This document shows positions 11,966-22,019 of a DNA stretch of 64,000 bases, in pieces (positions within the stretch are counted from its first letter, which is position 1; each line of letters begins with the position of its first letter). The notes below the pieces were generated by a model. That model was given only the letters and a program-made list of their open reading frames with translations, was not told the DNA's origin and ran no database searches. This DNA comes from Hofstenia miamia (Eukaryota > Xenacoelomorpha > Acoela), in NCBI GenBank assembly GCA_004352715.1, contig SCFE01000022.1, positions 265,664 to 329,663 on the forward strand, in the 5' to 3' direction. The position numbers were made by a program, and so were the translations under genes.

Positions 11966-14900
11966 CTAAAATAATTACTATAAACCATCTAAATAAAGTC
12001 GGAAACATTCACAGAATGTAAAAATATATAATGAAATTGAAAAATGAAAACTACATAAAAAATGAAGAATATTACACTTTCATTTGGCTTTCCATTACCC
12101 AAAGCATAAAGGCCGTCTTTCCGAAGACGTATTTTTATGGTGACGACTTTTGAATTCCATAAGCACAGTGTGTATGGATGAGATTTAGGTGTATCACTGT
12201 ATCGAACCAGAAATCCTCCAATCTAAATCACAACGTTGTATATTATTTTCACAAGCCTTAATATAATAAGAGGATCGGAGATTTCTAAGATGTTAGTGAA
12301 CGCATGCGAATCAAATTTACTTCAAAACTTTGTTATTAGCATAAAGAGCATCTCTTCTGCTGCCAGATGGGTGTTTTAGAAAGACCAAGTATTGCAAATG
12401 CAGCAGTTACGAAAATTCTTTTTGCCAAAAAAATATATAGAAAAAAAAGTTTGAATTAATGAAAATCAAGGCAACACTAACAAAATTTGTAATATAAAAA
12501 AAATAAATCTTATCACAATCATAAAAAACGACTTTCCACTAAAAACGACAGAGACATTTCCGGGGTTCAAGAAAACTTTGATGATAACTTTTCTAGGCGA
12601 AAAGAATATAATTCGTCAGTTAGAATGTAGCAGAGTGCATTTACAAAGGAGTAATATCAAGATTTTTGACATGTTCGTATTAAAAAATTCCACGAGAGAT
12701 TTTGACTTATGGTATAATTAAACAACCAAATTGCGAGCATTTTCAGTGACCTAACAAACACTTTTGTTTCCTCACAACAATGAATTGTTAATTATTTCCA
12801 AAGAACTGAAAGAATTTTCAATCTTAGGACCAGAAATGAAAAACTAATTGATAAATACTTTAACCCATATTCAAAATAATAATTTTTTACAAAAACATTA
12901 AACAGAAAATGAAAAGTTCTTACCAACTTATAGCTTTTGACGATATATTGGGCAGATTTATTGTTCTTTGTCTCATGGAACCATGGATATTTAGTGACCT
13001 AAACATATTTATGTCTTGTATATTAATTAAGACTTGAATTCAAAAAGAAATTGATTCTGTAGTTACATATTTGTGCAAGAATGCCCTAAAACGTCTGCAG
13101 ACAAATTTATAAATATTCAGCCGACAATTTTAAATGAAAGAAAGTACCGCTAGGCACGGTACTAGTAAATTTCGAATGGGGGCGCTTCAAATTTTTTCAT
13201 CAAAAAATTATTACAAGAGATTAATAATTTGCAAGCTGTCCAAAATTTAATGACGTCTTGGAAAACTGGCAAAATTTATGAGGTTCCTTGAGGTACATAT
13301 TCATTGACGCCTCTTATTTACGGGGAGAAGAAAATTTTTGTTGTTTCATAGTATTTCTGCTTTTGGGATGGACCAAAAATCAACTGGTCGTTTCCAGCTT
13401 TTGGTGTGAAAAGTTTCTACAAATTAATGTAGATAAGTAAAATGAGCATAAGCATAAAATTACATGATATTTTTTAATCAACAACCACCATGACCATTTA
13501 TCTGCGAGTATCAAGTTATCAAAAATTTTCAGGATTTTCTTGAAACTATCTCTAGTAATATACACAGGTCTTGGATACATGACAAGAAAAAACTACGTCA
13601 TATTAGTCCCTCAACAGATCATAATGTAATATAAGTATAAAAATCATAAAAAAACACTGTAAAATCTCAAAAATAAAGTTCCGTACTCATTGTAAAAGTG
13701 ACAGTGTTGCTTGTTTTCATTTCTTATGGTTCTTATAATAATGATAGTCCAGTAGTTCTAAGATGTTATCAAAGAATGCAATGATACTTTTCAATTGTTT
13801 TTAAAATTCTCCAACAATGTATTTTACAAATGAGCGTGGTAATCTTTTATAGCCTTGCGATTTATGAAGACATTTCATAACCATTTATAAAATTTCATAA
13901 AATTTCTAAAAGTAACCCAAACCATGTTTAAGTAGTATACAACAATATTTCAGTTAGTTAATTACATTTTGTTGAACCTCTTAAATATAGAATTTCTATG
14001 TCTTTCGTAAAAAGTCAATAAATATCAGGAATTTTATTTAAATCTTTCAAAACTGTTAAAGAATTAAGAGTTCTGGGGGACAAAAAGTACCTCGAACGGT
14101 TTTTAACTGTTAAATAGAGTAGTTACACTTCTGTAAACGATCGTTGTTTTTCTGTTGCAAAATTAAACCATTATATTTTGTCACTTGTGAATAATACTTT
14201 ATAAAACGTTTTAGGCAATACACAATTTTTTTGAAATCGCATAAATTTTATCATTAGGTCAATATAAAGTCCAAACTTTTAAGTTTTTGCTCAATTTTTA
14301 GGTCAAAAAAATAATCACTCTAGTTATTGCAGGTACTGAATTTCAAACGTCATTCGGGTTCCAGTGCAGTGCCAGTGGAAATTTTTATATTGTTACATGT
14401 GCAATTCTAAACTAATACAATATTAATTTTATTACGAAATCTATATAATATAATATATTTAACATCATTCACACAATTAAACAAAATTAACAAAAATGCA
14501 ATTCGTTGATTGACATTTTTTGGCTTAATTACTTGAAATGACAGGCGACATTTAAAAAATAGCAGGTGTGTTGCGGGTGAATTTTTCTAACAGACATTCT
14601 GCTGCGGTGCAATGCGGTTATAAAAAATTGCACCCACGTCCATCTATGATTATTAGTATTTGCTTGGATAAGAAGAAAGCTTTGTAAAGGCATCTCAATT
14701 CCTAATTTTTCTAACTTGCTCCGACCTAATGTAGAAAAGTCGAAAACAAGTATATAGGCACATGAATTACGACACAAAACTCACATCATTGTTGAAACCA
14801 TTTGGCAAAGACTTTGACCGAGAAACAAACAGCGGGTTGTTATCTGCTTCTTGAATAGGTTCAGGATCATTGTACTCGTTGTAGATTTTAGACTAAAAAA

Positions 14901-15692
14901 TTGTTGTAAACAAAGAAGTCGAAATGATAGGAGGATAGTCTGAAATTCAATAAAACAATAAATTATTTGCATTATATAAGTTCTCGTTCTACAATAAAGC
15001 TGGTGATATACTATCCAACCGACGTTCAAACGAGTAATTAGTTTGACACTATCAAACATTGGTCAAACAACTTATTAGACAAACGGTTAACTTCTACAAG
15101 AATTTCTCCTTTATGGTCAACCATTTACTTTAATTTGTGAGTTAGATCAATGCAGCGTTCATTTTTGATAAAATTCTTATTAAAGATGTATGTATTTGCT
15201 ATAATTATATTCTTTATCAATACATGTATAATTCTTCACATCAATAAATTTCTTTTGAGTTTAGTAACAATGTTGATACGGAATAGATAAGCGAACAAAT
15301 TGATGTGTTTTTAACATTAAGTGGATGCCTTGCAACAGGGCTAAATCATGCGTTGGGTTTGAGGTTATTTTGGGTGTCTTACCCAAGAATTTGGGTTAAG
15401 AACCCAAGCTCTTAAGGCTATGCTATATCGAAAACTCAATACACTAAAATTATCTGTTAAGTATTGAAATAAAGTTGGTAATTCAGTAGAGGATCAACTA
15501 TGAGAACAATATGGCTCTCATCCAAATAAAAGCAGCCTAGCAGACAACTGTTGATAACTTGTTTGGTCGACCTACTTTACTTTATATGTAACTCTTCAAT
15601 GTGGGAATTAAGCCTGTTTGTTGTTGTTATTATTGATGTTATTATTGATGTTATTGTTGATGTTATTGTTGATGTTGTTTTTGATGTTGTTT

Positions 15693-15726
<34 letters not shown>

Positions 15727-15736
15727 TGTTGCTGTT

Positions 15737-15770
<34 letters not shown>

Positions 15771-18700
15771 GTGTTGATGTTGTTGATGTTTTTGTTTTTG
15801 TTGTTGTTGTTGTTGTTGTTCACTTGATCCAGTTTGTAGCCTTCAATCTCGATTGTATCAGAAGCTATTAACAATAGTGGAAAAGTTATTACTTGTGATA
15901 AAAATAGAGTACATCAGATGGTATTCAAATCCTTTACAACAGTTAAAGATAAACACCATACTTAACTTTCAATGGAATACTCCTACTCTTTGATTGTGCA
16001 GATAATAATAGTGTAAGAAATAATTGGTATACCGAAAAATACCAAACGAATATAATTCTGTTCTCCTAACCAATCTCTGCAACTGACAAAATGGGAAGAC
16101 CTTCTTGATTTGCATCATTTAAAAATCAGTACTTTGCTAACTAAGACTTAGATGAAAAATCTGCTGCTTCTAAGCCTATTTAGAGACAAAATAAGTCACC
16201 CTTCTGATGAGACTGCAACTGCGCTCAAATCAAACGAAGATGCAAGAACAATAACATTTTTAAATGTGTTTATCAACTGCTGGAAAATTGTAGTGCACAA
16301 AGCCTCTCTGAGAGCGATCGTTTTCGTGATCCTTATTGTGCTATGATATCTGACTCTACTCATCTACTAGAAGCAAGAAACAAAGATTTCATCGATGTAG
16401 TTTCTCATACCCTGCGGGGTATCATTAAAATAGCCAAGACGCTCTGATGTTCGTCCCATGTATTTGTTTTCATTGGGAAGTGTTCAGCAGACTCATTGGA
16501 AAATACGACAAGGTGCTGGGCCGTTGTATATTTCTGTACAAAACCGTTCTGAAAAAATTCAAATTGAACACACAACCTTGTTTTTAAACATGAAATTATA
16601 TATATATATACTGTATCAGATGGTAATAGCTGTGATAACTGAGTGTGAACTGTTCAGTGATCTTGAAAAATTGGAAGTCAAGTTATCTGATGAGACAAAT
16701 ATGTCACTTGTATACATTTCTGGTTATTTGGAGCACCTTACGCAGTAAATAGAGTCTTCTTCCACTTACTATCGACAGTATGGAAATTTATTAACAGTAT
16801 TTATAGAGGTTGACCTCGATGACCATCAGATTAAACTTCTCAGTGGGTTATTTTATATTATATTTGTGTGGGAATGGAATTTTCAACAGGTGTTTGTGGC
16901 ACTCTATTATGTGAATAATTTAATTAGACTAAAACCGTTCATGGGCTTAACATTCCTTTTTAGGTTTACAGATGCTTATCTAATATCATTTTGAATAACC
17001 GTTCGAAACTCTGTACACACCACTCAACAAGAGCTGTTGTGAATTTGGATGTTCCAATTATTATTTTTCAAACAAGAAAATATTTACTTCATCGGACAAA
17101 AAATTACTTTTATCGTATCTCAAATGTTACTTTCTATTATGAAAAATTCTACGAAATGTAATCAACCTCCAATCATTTGATGTCATTACACGATTGGAAA
17201 GCCTCCACTTAAGACCGCCATCGTTTTCACCCGTTTTAATTTATTTACTAATGGAAGTCTTGATAACTATCATGATCAATGATTTACTTCAACTGTATAT
17301 GTGATATTATTATGTAATTAACTTACTTGACGAATGGTTGATGGAGAAAATATCTAAAATATTTTAATTTGTCCGATAGGAGGTTTAAAGGCGTATTTAA
17401 CAGGGTTGGCAGGGTGTCAACGAGCCGACATTTCCAAGCTCAGCTCAGCTCAGCTCGTTTAAATTTTGTGTAAGCTCGGCTCGGCTCGCCACATAAAATC
17501 TTTGAATGAGGCTCATTTTAGTTCGGTATTTTTTTAAAAATATTGTGCTCAAAGAAATTTCTACATGGATCTTCCTATTATTTAATAAACATTTCTTAAA
17601 TAAGATTATAGGAAAGCATACTGACTGCAAAAAATAAGAAAAATCTCCATAGTCAAATTAACAAGCAGAACTATAAACTTTCTTTGTCTAAAATAGGCTC
17701 GTTTTGGGCTCGTTGTATATCAAATACTGTGCTCAAGCTCGTTAGAAGCTCGGCTCGTTGACAAGTCTGGTGATATACTGTAGGAACATTTCATTTGCCA
17801 AACATTGGTCATACAAAATTGATAGTGTATAAAATTTCTATAAAAAGTCATTCAAATTTAGCATTGCTATAAATCAGAAAAAATAGGTTTACTACGCCTA
17901 AATATTTCTGGCAAATATAATATAAGGCTATTTAAGTAAAAAATCAAAATCAAAACACGTACAACTGTAGTAAATTGTTCATTTGTTGATACTTGATTCG
18001 GTGGCAGAGGTGGTGCAGGGCGAATGCCAGAGTCGATACTGCTTTTACGTGACTTACTTTCACTTTGAAAAAATTTGCCTATCAACGGAATCCGCTGGTT
18101 ATCAAATGAACGCGATCGCATTTTACTTGTACCAGGAGAGGTGACTACTTTATCATCATTTTCTGCAATAATATGAGCCTCAGAATCCACTAAAGCTGCT
18201 ACATCATAACAATTCGGATCTCCCACTTCTGCTTCTTTGCGGGGATCAACTTTCTTAAGCAAGCTATTAAACTCAAACTGTTTTTTAAGAAGTTTGACAT
18301 TATTGCTTTTAGGCGGTGAGTTTTTTTTATCAATTTCGGAAAAATCCGGAGTTAGATACACGGAATCTTCTGAATTTGGAAGACATCCGTTCGAAGTTAG
18401 ATACACGGAATCTTCTGAATTTGGAAGACATCCGTTCGAAGTATTATATAAGCACTCGGAATCTGCAACACTATCATTCTTACTCGGAATTGAATCTTTG
18501 GCTAATTTATAGGTACTATCCACATCATAGGGAGATGAATATTTATTGTGCAGTTCGGAAATAACTTTCTTCATACAGTCAGCTTTAAATGGTTTATTTT
18601 GTGAAGCCTTAGACTTAACGCCTTCTTTTTTGTTTTTGACTGCCGATGGAAGAGCATAAAGATCCTCCTCACACTCATCCTTTGAAGAAGCAGACAAATG

Positions 18701-19963
18701 TTTAGATGAAGGCTTAGGGCCGCTTTTCGCAGAGATGATGATTTTCAAATCACTTACTCGATCATGAACCGAATTGTCTAAATGCAGAAATCTTTAGAAA
18801 TAAAAAATTAGTTGATTTGAATTTATAGGAATAAAGTACAACGAAATAATATTATGCAAATGTAATAAATTTGAAACTGTAAATATAACAAAAGGTGAGC
18901 AAAATGCATGTAAATAAATTCTTATGGGTTGAAGATAAGTTGGTCAAGCAATTTTGATGATATGGAAGTGAACGCTAACACAGAAAAAATGTTTTCTTCC
19001 TTAACTAGTAAAGAAAAAATTGAAAATGAAGGAGAATATACAAATTAGAAGACAAGAAAAGCTATTGAAGTTTTAAAAAACCTAGCAAAAGATCGCGATA
19101 TCTATATCTGTAAATTTGATGAGGGAAATGTTCTTATAGTTGTAAATAATGGTGATAATATAGAAAAAAATGAACATATTGTCGGACAAAACCAAATTTC
19201 AGGAAGTTATTCCACATAAAAATTTACAGATAAACTATTTTTTGCTAGAAATTAAAAAAACGAAAATTATTAGGGTTGTTCTTAATTATGACCCCATGAC
19301 CCACCAAAAAGCGACCTATTTGAGCCATGGGTCATTGACAACGCTGATAAGAAAGGCATATTGAATGAAAAAATAAGAAGAATCTGCAAAATCACAATAA
19401 CAAGCAGTACTATACATTTTCTTTGCTTTAAGAACGGCCGGTTTTGGGCTCGGTGTATATCCAATACTCTGTTCAAGCTCGGCTCGGCTCGGCTCGGCTC
19501 ATTGACAAGTGTGATACCCAGTAAGAAATTTTTTTTCGCATCAAACATTTAAATTTTTTCTGAGTAGAACAAAAAACAGTTGAATACAAAGTACAATACA
19601 AACTATTTTAAGAACTTCCAGTAGGTGAAGCAGGTTCTAGAACATTATCGAAATCAATGTTTAATTTGTCAAATTCATTATCTGTACTGAATTCTGACAT
19701 TTATAAAATACGTTGCAAGTCAAAATTTGAGCGTCTTGCAAGAAATTATTAAATAGTTTCAACATTCATGTAAGCAATATAAATAAGAGTCGCTTTGCAC
19801 AATTTTTTTATAAAATATATTCTTAATATACGTATTATATTAACTTAAGGGCGTATTATTTCAATGTTTGCTTTCACAATCATAAGCACATTTGCAATTA
19901 AAGTTTGTGTAATTGCAGGGAGTCGCTTTGTATAACTTTTGTTGAAATCCTTAGACAAAGCGA

Positions 19964-19997
<34 letters not shown>

Positions 19998-21750
19998 TAA
20001 TTTCATACCTTCAATTTTTTTATCAAATGTGCAATCAATTAAACTTAAAATGGATGAATTATATGCAATAATAACCTCATTAAATCCAGATATTACATGC
20101 TTAGTTGAAACTCACCTAACGTATAATATTTTTGACAACGCTGTTTCTCTCACAGGTTATATTATAGAAAGGAATGACTGTAAAAAATCAGAATACGACA
20201 AATCTGGTGGGGGTGTAATGATTCAAGTAAAGTCTGATCTATCGCACTTTCTGTGCGAATGCTCTTATGTTAAAACATGTGTTTAAATTACAAGCAATCT
20301 CTCTGTATGAACACCCTACTTTATTTTCTCTTGCTTAAATCTCAAAATTGGCTTTATCACTAACTTTCTGTGTGAATGCTGCTATCTTAAAACATGTGTT
20401 TAAAATACAAGCACTACATCGCAAGCTTTCTGTGTGAATGCACCCTTAATCTTCTTTCGTAAATTTTGATGATGTCGTTCATTAGCAAACTTATAAAGAA
20501 CTTAATTGTTTCACAGTTGATTAATACTTATGATACTACATTGGATTACTGATTTTAGGAGAAACAATGAACTAAATCTGTGAATAATGTATTGCGCAAT
20601 AACATTAACCCTATATCCACCAGCGTTATTTTCAAGTTTTGTGTTACGATTTTATCTTGAGACTGAAGTATCTAAAAATATATTTTTTCAATGAGAAATC
20701 CGATTTTTGTAAAATCCTTCAAATCCTTCCCATACCTATAGTTCAGATAGGGAGTTGGTTTAGTGTCCATGTAAGCAACTACCTTTAATATTTTTAAAAA
20801 CACGGCGAGCCCGAGCGCAAATTCAGAGTTCGTAGCGACGTAGGACGGGATCGACGGGATCACGCCAGGTGGTCGCGTACAAAAGTAAAAAAGAAGACAA
20901 TTCTTTATCTTATGACATTTCTCAGATCTTAAATATTTTCATTGGCTCGTGAGAGTGAAATTTTTTAGAGGAAGCCCACGCAGATTATAACAAAATTCCT
21001 ACTGAATGATTGGTACAAGCGGTGCAAAATGATTAAGATTCATGCTACAAGCACATCATGCTATACAGACCTCAATGTCATTGAATCTGGATTTTACCCT
21101 CAAAGTTGTTTTCATTGCCGAACAAACTAAAGACAACAGCGTTATGATTCATTAAACAAAATTCATTGCATCACAGTTTAGGGAAAACGAGTTGGTCTGT
21201 GACAAAATACGAAAAATTTTAAAGGGACATAAAATTACTTTTCGAACAATCGCTATGACTAAGGGCAAAATCCAGCCTCTAAAATAGCCATGTTTAAAGC
21301 TTTATCTAGAAAGAAGCCATGATTTAAAAAACATTACATTAAAAAATGAATACAAAATGGAGTATTCAATTGATATTGTATGTTTCTCCTACTGACATCC
21401 AGCTGAGGAAAAACTGATGGAATGTCGGAAAAGCTTTGCATCGCTTCATTTCCTGCACTTTCGCAATTACATATCCTTTTCAAGAAAAAGGCTATGGTGA
21501 TATTTGCATATTGTTATCATGTGCAACTATACAAAAGTTTTGTTCATGGTCAACATGTAGTTGAAAAAAAAGCGTATGAACATGACGATAAGTAAACAAT
21601 CACACTGTACAAAAAGATTGAACATTTGAACAAACCTTATCAAATTCCTAAAAACAATTTAAAGTATAATGTACATTACTCCATAATCTACTAAACCTAA
21701 TAAGGTCTTATTCAAAGAAATAACGTCATTTAACGATTTCTATTACAGAG

Positions 21751-21787
<37 letters not shown>

Positions 21788-22018
21788 CCGCATATATTTA
21801 ACAGACCGTAATAACAAATATGAATCTGTAATAAAAAGCAAATAGAAGATGCTTTAATATAAGAGATAAAAATTACACTAACATTCAGGGAAATGTCAAA
21901 AACTAGTAATAAAATACAATTTTGAAAAGTCGACAATTTTTTTCAGAAATTGTAAAAAACCAGTTCAATAAAAAATATTGATAACACACATAGAAAGACT
22001 TACGTTTTACCATTCCAT
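11867..22018 (-). CDS. Gene B: tyrosine/proline-rich adaptor with C-terminal SH2 domain (SLP-76/BLNK-like)
   Basis: This is a spliced gene model. Segments in transcript order are 22018-22004 (microexon), 18777-17963, 14892-14785, 14714-14634, 12998-12924, 12222-12076 and 11965-11867. All phases match and the joined frame is open for 445 codons to TAA; the N-terminus was not found. The first 300 or so residues are hydrophilic and Ser/Lys/Asp-rich. They carry about nine Tyr in acidic contexts (EDLYALP, SPYDVD, DSVYLT twice, NCYDVAAL, YNEYNDPEP) and one class I SH3 ligand, RPAPPLPP. The last about 105 residues form one SH2 domain: PWFHE..., GGFLVRYSDT with the phosphotyrosine-binding Arg, YTLCLWNSKVV, LYALG and FPSLPALVSFY. 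Known: SLP-76/BLNK/CLNK and SHB-type proteins share this layout and scaffold signalling below tyrosine kinases at the membrane. YALGxxKxNE with no His in the beta-D strand points to the SLP-76 group (inference). Confidence 0.85.
12076..12222 (-). CDS. Gene B exon: SH2 core with FLVR motif
   Basis: The exon is 147 bp (49 codons) with acceptor tgatttag|ATTGGA and donor GAAAGT|gtaata, phase 0 at both ends. It encodes IGGFLVRYSDTPKSHPYTLC then LWNSKVVTIKIRLRKDGLYA and LGNGKPNES. The invariant SH2 Arg (beta-B5) is residue 7. The beta-D position usually held by His is Thr (VVTIKI). YTLCLW, IKI and DGLYALG follow SH2 beta-C, beta-D and beta-F. I consider the domain assignment certain. Confidence 0.93.
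12924..12998 (-). CDS. Gene B exon: SH2 domain start (beta-A, alpha-A)
   Basis: The exon is 75 bp (25 codons) with acceptor tatgtttag|GTCACT and donor AGTTG|gtaaga, phase 0 at both ends. It encodes VTKYPWFHETKNNKSAQ then YIVKSYKL. PWFHE is the SH2 opening Trp block and SAQYIVKSY the alpha-A helix. The usual Arg of alpha-A appears to be Asn here. It joins directly to IGGFLVR in the next exon. Confidence 0.85.
13010..14620. other. Gene B intron, nothing recognised
   Basis: AT-rich intron sequence between the SH2 start exon and the linker exon. The 66-codon minus frame at 13380-13580 has no SH2-like or other motif. Confidence 0.5.
14634..14714 (-). CDS. Gene B candidate exon LEKLGIEMPLQSFLLIQ
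   Basis: The frame is open from a possible acceptor (gagcaag|TTAG) to a possible donor (ACGTGG|gtgcaa), 81 bp and phase 0 at both ends, fitting both neighbours. The preceding intron would be only 70 bp, against 0.7-3 kb for most others. The more obvious upstream acceptor (acattag) gives a stop in this phase. Coding potential is moderate, and neighbouring exons would also join in frame without it. Confidence 0.45.
14785..14892 (-). CDS. Gene B exon with YNEYNDPEP
   Basis: The exon is 108 bp (36 codons) with acceptor attttttag|TCTAAA and consensus donor ATGAT|gtgagt, phase 0 at both ends. It encodes SKIYNEYNDPEPIQEADNN, then PLFVSRSKSLPNGFNND. Two Tyr sit in an acidic setting and SRSKSLP is a likely basophilic kinase site. 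It continues the disordered linker toward the SH2 domain. Confidence 0.85.
15617..15822. repeat. Triplet microsatellite (GTT/GAT)n
   Basis: About 200 bases of imperfect GTTGAT/GTT units on the plus strand, within a gene B intron. It creates spurious Val/Asp-, Leu/Met- and Asn-rich open frames on both strands. It ends about 55 bases before the P-element relic. Confidence 0.95.
15880..16870 (+). pseudogene. P-element/THAP9-like transposase relic
   Basis: Frames in order give DKNRVHQMVFKSFTTVKDK, NNWYTEKYQT, QLTKWEDLLDLHHLKI, then DETATALKSNEDARTITFL, SHTLRGIIKIAK, RQGAGPLYISVQNRSEKIQI, LEKLEVKLSDETNMSLVYIS and GYL. This run of motifs is characteristic of the P-element-like transposases common in invertebrates (DETxxALK, RQGxGGxYxxxVQ, YIxGY). 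Stops and frame changes divide it and no THAP domain is visible. It sits in a gene B intron in opposite orientation. Decayed remnants may continue to about 17300. Confidence 0.75.
17410..17769. mobile_element. hAT-like MITE, same family, copy 2 (reverse)
   Basis: 360 bp starting CAGGGTGTCAACGAGCC and ending GCTCGTTGACAAGTCTG, reversed relative to copy 1. Short CTCAG/CTCGG runs occur near the ends. No convincing 8-bp target duplication. Gene B intron. Confidence 0.85.
17963..18777 (-). CDS. Gene B large exon: disordered region with Tyr motifs and SH3 ligand
   Basis: The exon is 815 bp (271 codons) with acceptor tgcatttag|ACAATT and donor CAGTT|gtacgt, phase 1 to phase 0. It opens NSVHDRVSDLKIII. 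Tyr occur at exon residues 40, 79, 83, 89, 110, 125, 140 and 170, mostly after acidic or Ser residues, as expected of kinase sites that dock SH2 domains. An exact 45-bp tandem repeat makes residues 113-127 and 128-142 identical (SNGCLPNSEDSVYLT). Residues 252-259 are RPAPPLPP, a class I SH3-binding consensus. RSRSFDNQRIPLIGKFF and KSRKSSIDSG look like basic Ser phosphorylation sites. No folded domain was recognised. Confidence 0.88.
18351..18440 (-). repeat. 45-bp in-frame tandem duplication in gene B coding sequence
   Basis: Two identical 45-bp units (18351-18395 and 18396-18440) encode the 15-residue block with DSVYLT twice. No base differs, which suggests a recent event or ongoing homogenisation. 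Confidence 0.95.
19000..19260 (+). pseudogene. Penelope-like element RT N-terminal fragment
   Basis: RKAIEVLKNLAKDRDIYICK, FDEGNVLIVVNN, then in a shifted frame MNILSDKTKFQEVIPHKNLQ. The run L..L..D.DI.I.K.D.G...V....Y..K...ILSDxTKF is typical of the start of Penelope RT. A frameshift lies near 19170. Gene B intron. Confidence 0.6.
19360..19513. mobile_element. hAT-like MITE, same family, copy 3 (one end only)
   Basis: About 150 bp matching the interior and the end with four GGCTC units, finishing CTCATTGACAAGTGTG. The other end is missing. Confidence 0.75.
19608..19700 (-). CDS. Small acidic ORF of 30 codons (uncertain)
   Basis: ATG to TAA gives MSEFSTDNEFDKLNIDFDNV and LEPASPTGSS. Composition is acidic and Ser/Pro-containing, unlike random translation of this AT-rich DNA. 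It lies in a gene B intron, 350 bp from a Penelope fragment. It could be a first exon, a transposon ORF start, or chance. Confidence 0.25.
   Translation of the reverse strand: MSEFSTDNEFDKLNIDFDNVLEPASPTGSS
19965..20290 (+). pseudogene. LINE apurinic-like endonuclease fragment, preceded by an AT repeat
   Basis: After (AT)n at 19966-19996, the frame reads SNVQSIKLKMDELYAIITSL, NPDITCLVETHL (catalytic ExxL block), FDNAVSLTGYIIERND, GGGVMIQVKSDL. These are motifs of the N-terminal endonuclease of CR1/jockey-type LINEs. The frame ends at 20286; the RT is absent. Confidence 0.8.
20245..20440. repeat. Diverged short direct repeats
   Basis: TTTCTGTGYGAATGCT...TTAAAACATGTGTTTAAA occurs twice, about 115 bases apart, with a third partial copy. 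The first copy overlaps the end of the LINE endonuclease fragment. Confidence 0.6.
20450..21990. other. Gene B intron; CpG-rich patch at 20800-20880
   Basis: No exon recognised. A short CpG-rich stretch (20800-20880) stands out from the AT-rich background, and an AT microsatellite sits at 21757-21786. Confidence 0.4.
22004..22018 (-). CDS. Gene B candidate 15-nt microexon
   Basis: Acceptor ttgttttag|ATGG and perfect donor AAAC|gtaagt flank only 15 bases. Read in phase 1 it adds GMVK and then makes C+AC (His) with the next exon, keeping the frame. The other two phases give stops here or in the next exon. The splice signals are strong, but a segment this short can occur by chance. Confidence 0.45.
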
Positions 22019-22019
22019 C

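Noticed and set aside
12300-12420. Minus-strand NTHLAAEEMLFMLITK resembling an SH2 alpha-A helix
   Set aside because: Interrupted by stops and has no donor in phase; the true SH2 start exon (PWFHE...) is at 12924-12998.
15551-15874. Val/Asp-, Leu/Met- and Asn-rich ORFs on both strands
   Set aside because: Product of the GTT/GAT triplet microsatellite; all frames of such a repeat are open.
20672-20863. 63-codon minus-strand ORF in a CpG-rich patch
   Set aside because: No motif and no phase link to gene B exons.
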